Shown piece by piece: positions 52,571 through 54,509 of a DNA stretch of 54,509 nucleotides; position 1 is the first letter of the stretch, and every line of letters begins with the position of its first letter. The position numbers were made by a program, and so were the translations under genes. The notes under the pieces were generated by a model. The model saw only the letters and a list, made by a program, of their open reading frames with translations. It had not been told where the DNA came from and did not search any database. The DNA comes from Psychroflexus maritimus. GTDB lineage: Bacteria > Bacteroidota > Bacteroidia > Flavobacteriales > Flavobacteriaceae. The stretch is taken from NCBI RefSeq assembly GCF_011089875.1, contig NZ_JAANAS010000038.1, forward strand, positions 1 through 54,509, in the 5' to 3' direction.

Positions 52571-52829
52571 GAATGTTTCATTAAAAAACATTCAATTGTA
52601 TCGAAGTGAGCTCTTGTGCGGAAAGACAAAAGGAAGTAGAAAGTTCGGAAAACCATAAAGAAAGAATTAAAAAAATCATCAATACCTTAAGCTATAAAAG
52701 TTAAAACCTAAATTTCTTCTTAAAACACATCAAACAACTGTTTACAAATTTAAAACATTGATTATCAGTTTTTTTGTTTAATGAATATATTTTTAACAAT
52801 TGTTTATTTAACTCAAAATTAATTACTTT

Positions 52830-52837
52830 TAAATTTG
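52830..52837 (+). promoter_or_regulatory. -7 promoter box of the surface-protein gene, leaderless
   Basis: TAAATTTG, exact consensus, 5 nt before the ATG at 52843; again close to leaderless. Confidence 0.65.
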
Positions 52838-52842
52838 ATATT

Positions 52843-54509
52843 ATGAAAACTAATTTCAATTTTTTAAGCATATTGTTTTTGATTATTATAATGTCAAATA
52901 TAACATTTGCTCAACCAACCACAATTCCCTTTGAACTGTCTGCTCAATATAATGGTCAGTATGATTATAAGATTCTTGGTAACACACATAATGAATTTGA
53001 CAATAATTCTAATCCACCTCCACCTTGTGAGATGCTGACTCAATCATCTGCAGTACTAGAGTTAGAAAATAATCAAAATATTGTTTTAGCTTATTTATAC
53101 TGGTCGGGTGTAGGAAATGGTTTATTTGATCCTGAAATACAACTTAATGGAGAGACCATCTTTGCAGATATAATTAACGTTGTAGATCCGCAACAATTTG
53201 GCTCCTTTTTTTATTATGGATCATTTAAAGACATAACTCAACTTGTTCAGGAAGATGGAAGTGGTACATATATTTTTTCAGGTTTAGATTTAAACCCTAT
53301 TATAGGAGCTGATTGTTCTGGTGGCACACAATTTAGTGGTTGGTCAATTTTTGTTATATATGAAGACAATACATTACCAATACAGCAGGTAAACGTTTAT
53401 AATGGATTTGCATCTGTTTATGGTTTTGGTTTAAATTCCTCAGCCACAATTGAAGTAGGTAGCTTAAACGTGGTCGATACACAAGATGCTCGAATGGGCT
53501 TTTTAGCTTGGAATGGAAGCCCTAATTTATTCTTTAATGAAAGTATTTCATTTAATGGAAATTTATTGAGCAATCCACCATTAAATCCAGTTGATAATCC
53601 ATTTAACGGTACCAACTCTTACACAGGAGCTACCGATTTATGGAATATGGATTTAGATTTTTTTGATATTTCTAACTATATTGAAGAAGGAGATACGAGT
53701 GCTAACATTACTTTTACCTCTGGTTTCAATCGATATATCCAAAACGTAGTCACCGTCATCCGCTCTGAGTTACCAGATGCTACCGTAGAGCTTATCAATT
53801 TTTCAGGAATAGCCGATTGTGATGAACGGGATTTTACTATTGAAACCCAGGTTGGGAATTTTAATGCAAGTGATATCTTGCCTGCCAACACGCCCATTTC
53901 CTTTTTTGTTTTAGACGAAAATGATGAAGAAGTCTTTTTAGAAACTTTTTTTACCCAAGCTGAAATTGCCATCGATGAATCAGAAACCCAATTTTTCACC
54001 ATTAGCATCCCTGATGAAATTCCTGAAAACACCACACTAATCGCCAAAGTCAACACCCTTGCCGATGGCTCAAACCCCATCAACGAAAGTAATATCCTCA
54101 ACAACGATTTTGAGCAGGAACTTTTCCTGCCTATTTCTCCCGAACCTCTCACCACCCAAAACCTCACCCAATGCGCCAACTTATCTGAATCTTTTTTCAA
54201 CTTAGAAGAAGCTCTGGAAAATGCTGAAGACACCGAAGACGAAATAAGTTTCCACCTAAGCCAAGAAGATGCAGAGGAAGGTGAAAACCCCATTGAAAAC
54301 CCAGCAGATTACAACCCCACCGAACTCATAGAAAGCCTCTTTGTAAGAAGATTTGACGACAATTGTTTTGCGGTAAGTGAGTTTGAAATTGAAAGCCTAA
54401 TCCCCCCACAAATTAACGAGCCTGAACTTTTTTCTGAATGTGATTTCTCTGAAGAACAACTCGGATTTACCGAATTTGATTTAACCTCCAAAATCGATGA
54501 AATTACCGG
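52843..54509 (+). CDS. Large modular secreted protein, 5' part (T9SS-type)
   Basis: An uninterrupted frame from the ATG at 52843 to the right edge (555 codons present, no stop). A signal peptide (MKTNFNFLSILFLIIIMSNITFAQ) is followed by a domain (residues about 30-300) of a flavobacterial extracellular beta-sandwich type (LAYLYWSGVG..., SYFKDITQLVQ-like, GWSIFVIYEDNTLP), a CARDB-like segment near 305-430, and from about 445 the modules with CANLSESFFNLEEA..., ...NPADYNPTEL.., VRRFDDNCFAVSEFEIES, then CDFSEEQLGFTEFDLTSKIDEI, which recur in T9SS gliding/adhesion proteins. The secretion signal is expected at the missing C-terminus. Confidence 0.85.
   Translation, partial: MKTNFNFLSILFLIIIMSNITFAQPTTIPFELSAQYNGQYDYKILGNTHNEFDNNSNPPPPCEMLTQSSAVLELENNQNIVLAYLYWSGVGNGLFDPEIQLNGETIFADIINVVDPQQFGSFFYYGSFKDITQLVQEDGSGTYIFSGLDLNPIIGADCSGGTQFSGWSIFVIYEDNTLPIQQVNVYNGFASVYGFGLNSSATIEVGSLNVVDTQDARMGFLAWNGSPNLFFNESISFNGNLLSNPPLNPVDNPFNGTNSYTGATDLWNMDLDFFDISNYIEEGDTSANITFTSGFNRYIQNVVTVIRSELPDATVELINFSGIADCDERDFTIETQVGNFNASDILPANTPISFFVLDENDEEVFLETFFTQAEIAIDESETQFFTISIPDEIPENTTLIAKVNTLADGSNPINESNILNNDFEQELFLPISPEPLTTQNLTQCANLSESFFNLEEALENAEDTEDEISFHLSQEDAEEGENPIENPADYNPTELIESLFVRRFDDNCFAVSEFEIESLIPPQINEPELFSECDFSEEQLGFTEFDLTSKIDEIT

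Larger units (their letters stand above)
52012..52842. other. Repeat-rich spacer upstream of the surface protein gene
   Basis: No gene is supported. Contains a four-unit repeat of about 37 nt at 52139-52284, the segment 52365-52398 shared with 19741-19774, and the TCACTGAGTGATTTCAAC repeat at 52487-52570. The last 200 nt are ordinary AT-rich sequence leading to the promoter at 52830. Confidence 0.7.

Overview
The window is AT-rich DNA from a member of the Bacteroidota, most likely a Flavobacteriaceae-type marine or environmental bacterium. Reasons: (1) almost every gene start that can be checked has the Bacteroidota -7 promoter box TAnnTTTG a short distance upstream, and Shine-Dalgarno sites are essentially absent; (2) the gene set is flavobacterial (single-chain GlyRS, glutamine synthetase III, DUF4292, DUF6327, DUF4199, DUF2007 and DUF2795 proteins, and a surface protein with the cysteine-containing modules of T9SS-secreted adhesins); (3) the intergenic DNA carries palindromic repeat families typical of this phylum. 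The family-level assignment is inference, not a database match.

Layout. 1-2.2 kb: an Uma2-family nuclease-like gene and a leftward YtxH / holin-like / DUF6327 envelope-stress operon. 2.2-2.9 kb: a gene-free AT-rich interval with six or seven DnaA-box-like 9-mers, a candidate chromosomal origin. 2.9-5.4 kb: glyS and a membrane-anchored HTH regulator. 5.4-13.8 kb: a leftward block of envelope genes (rseP; EnvC-like, DUF4292 lipoprotein and TPR protein overlapping one another; then sugar-1-phosphate nucleotidyltransferase, dut and a flippase), interrupted by a decayed ParE toxin gene. 14.7-23.2 kb: glutamine synthetase III and a tripartite TolC/HlyD/RND efflux set whose promoter lies inside a large operator-like palindrome. 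23.8-30.7 kb: pdxJ, an alpha/beta hydrolase, FadL/OmpP1 with a GDSL-like lipoprotein, a small holin-like membrane protein, aspS. 30.8-37.5 kb: rnr, a small orphan membrane ORF, DUF2007, a C-terminal processing protease, tRNA-Cys, a second Uma2 paralogue, folB. 37.5-39.1 kb: a broken secreted-protein gene, a lipoprotein, and an intact ParD/ParE module that looks like a cassette. 39.3-46.4 kb: methyltransferase, HIT protein, an AAA+ (DUF4143) ATPase bracketed by near-identical palindrome-rich direct repeats, dinB, tadA and a thioredoxin-fold lipoprotein. 46.4-54.5 kb: a stand-alone ketoacyl synthase, DUF2795, secA, DUF4199, a repeat-rich spacer, and the 5' part of a large modular secreted protein that runs off the window.

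Most of the window is housekeeping: translation (glyS, aspS, tRNA-Cys, tadA), cofactors (pdxJ, folB), nitrogen assimilation (glnN), nucleotide hygiene (dut), RNA decay (rnr), envelope proteolysis and secretion (rseP, ctp, secA). The accessory signal is in small mobile pieces: two generations of ParDE cassettes (one intact, one dead), two Uma2 paralogues, and an ATPase gene with 33-bp tandem repeats upstream inside a palindrome-repeat bracket. I did not find a complete, clearly new defence or biosynthetic system. The most interesting objects are the candidate origin, the ParDE cassette with its hairpin trailer, and the repeat-flanked ATPase.
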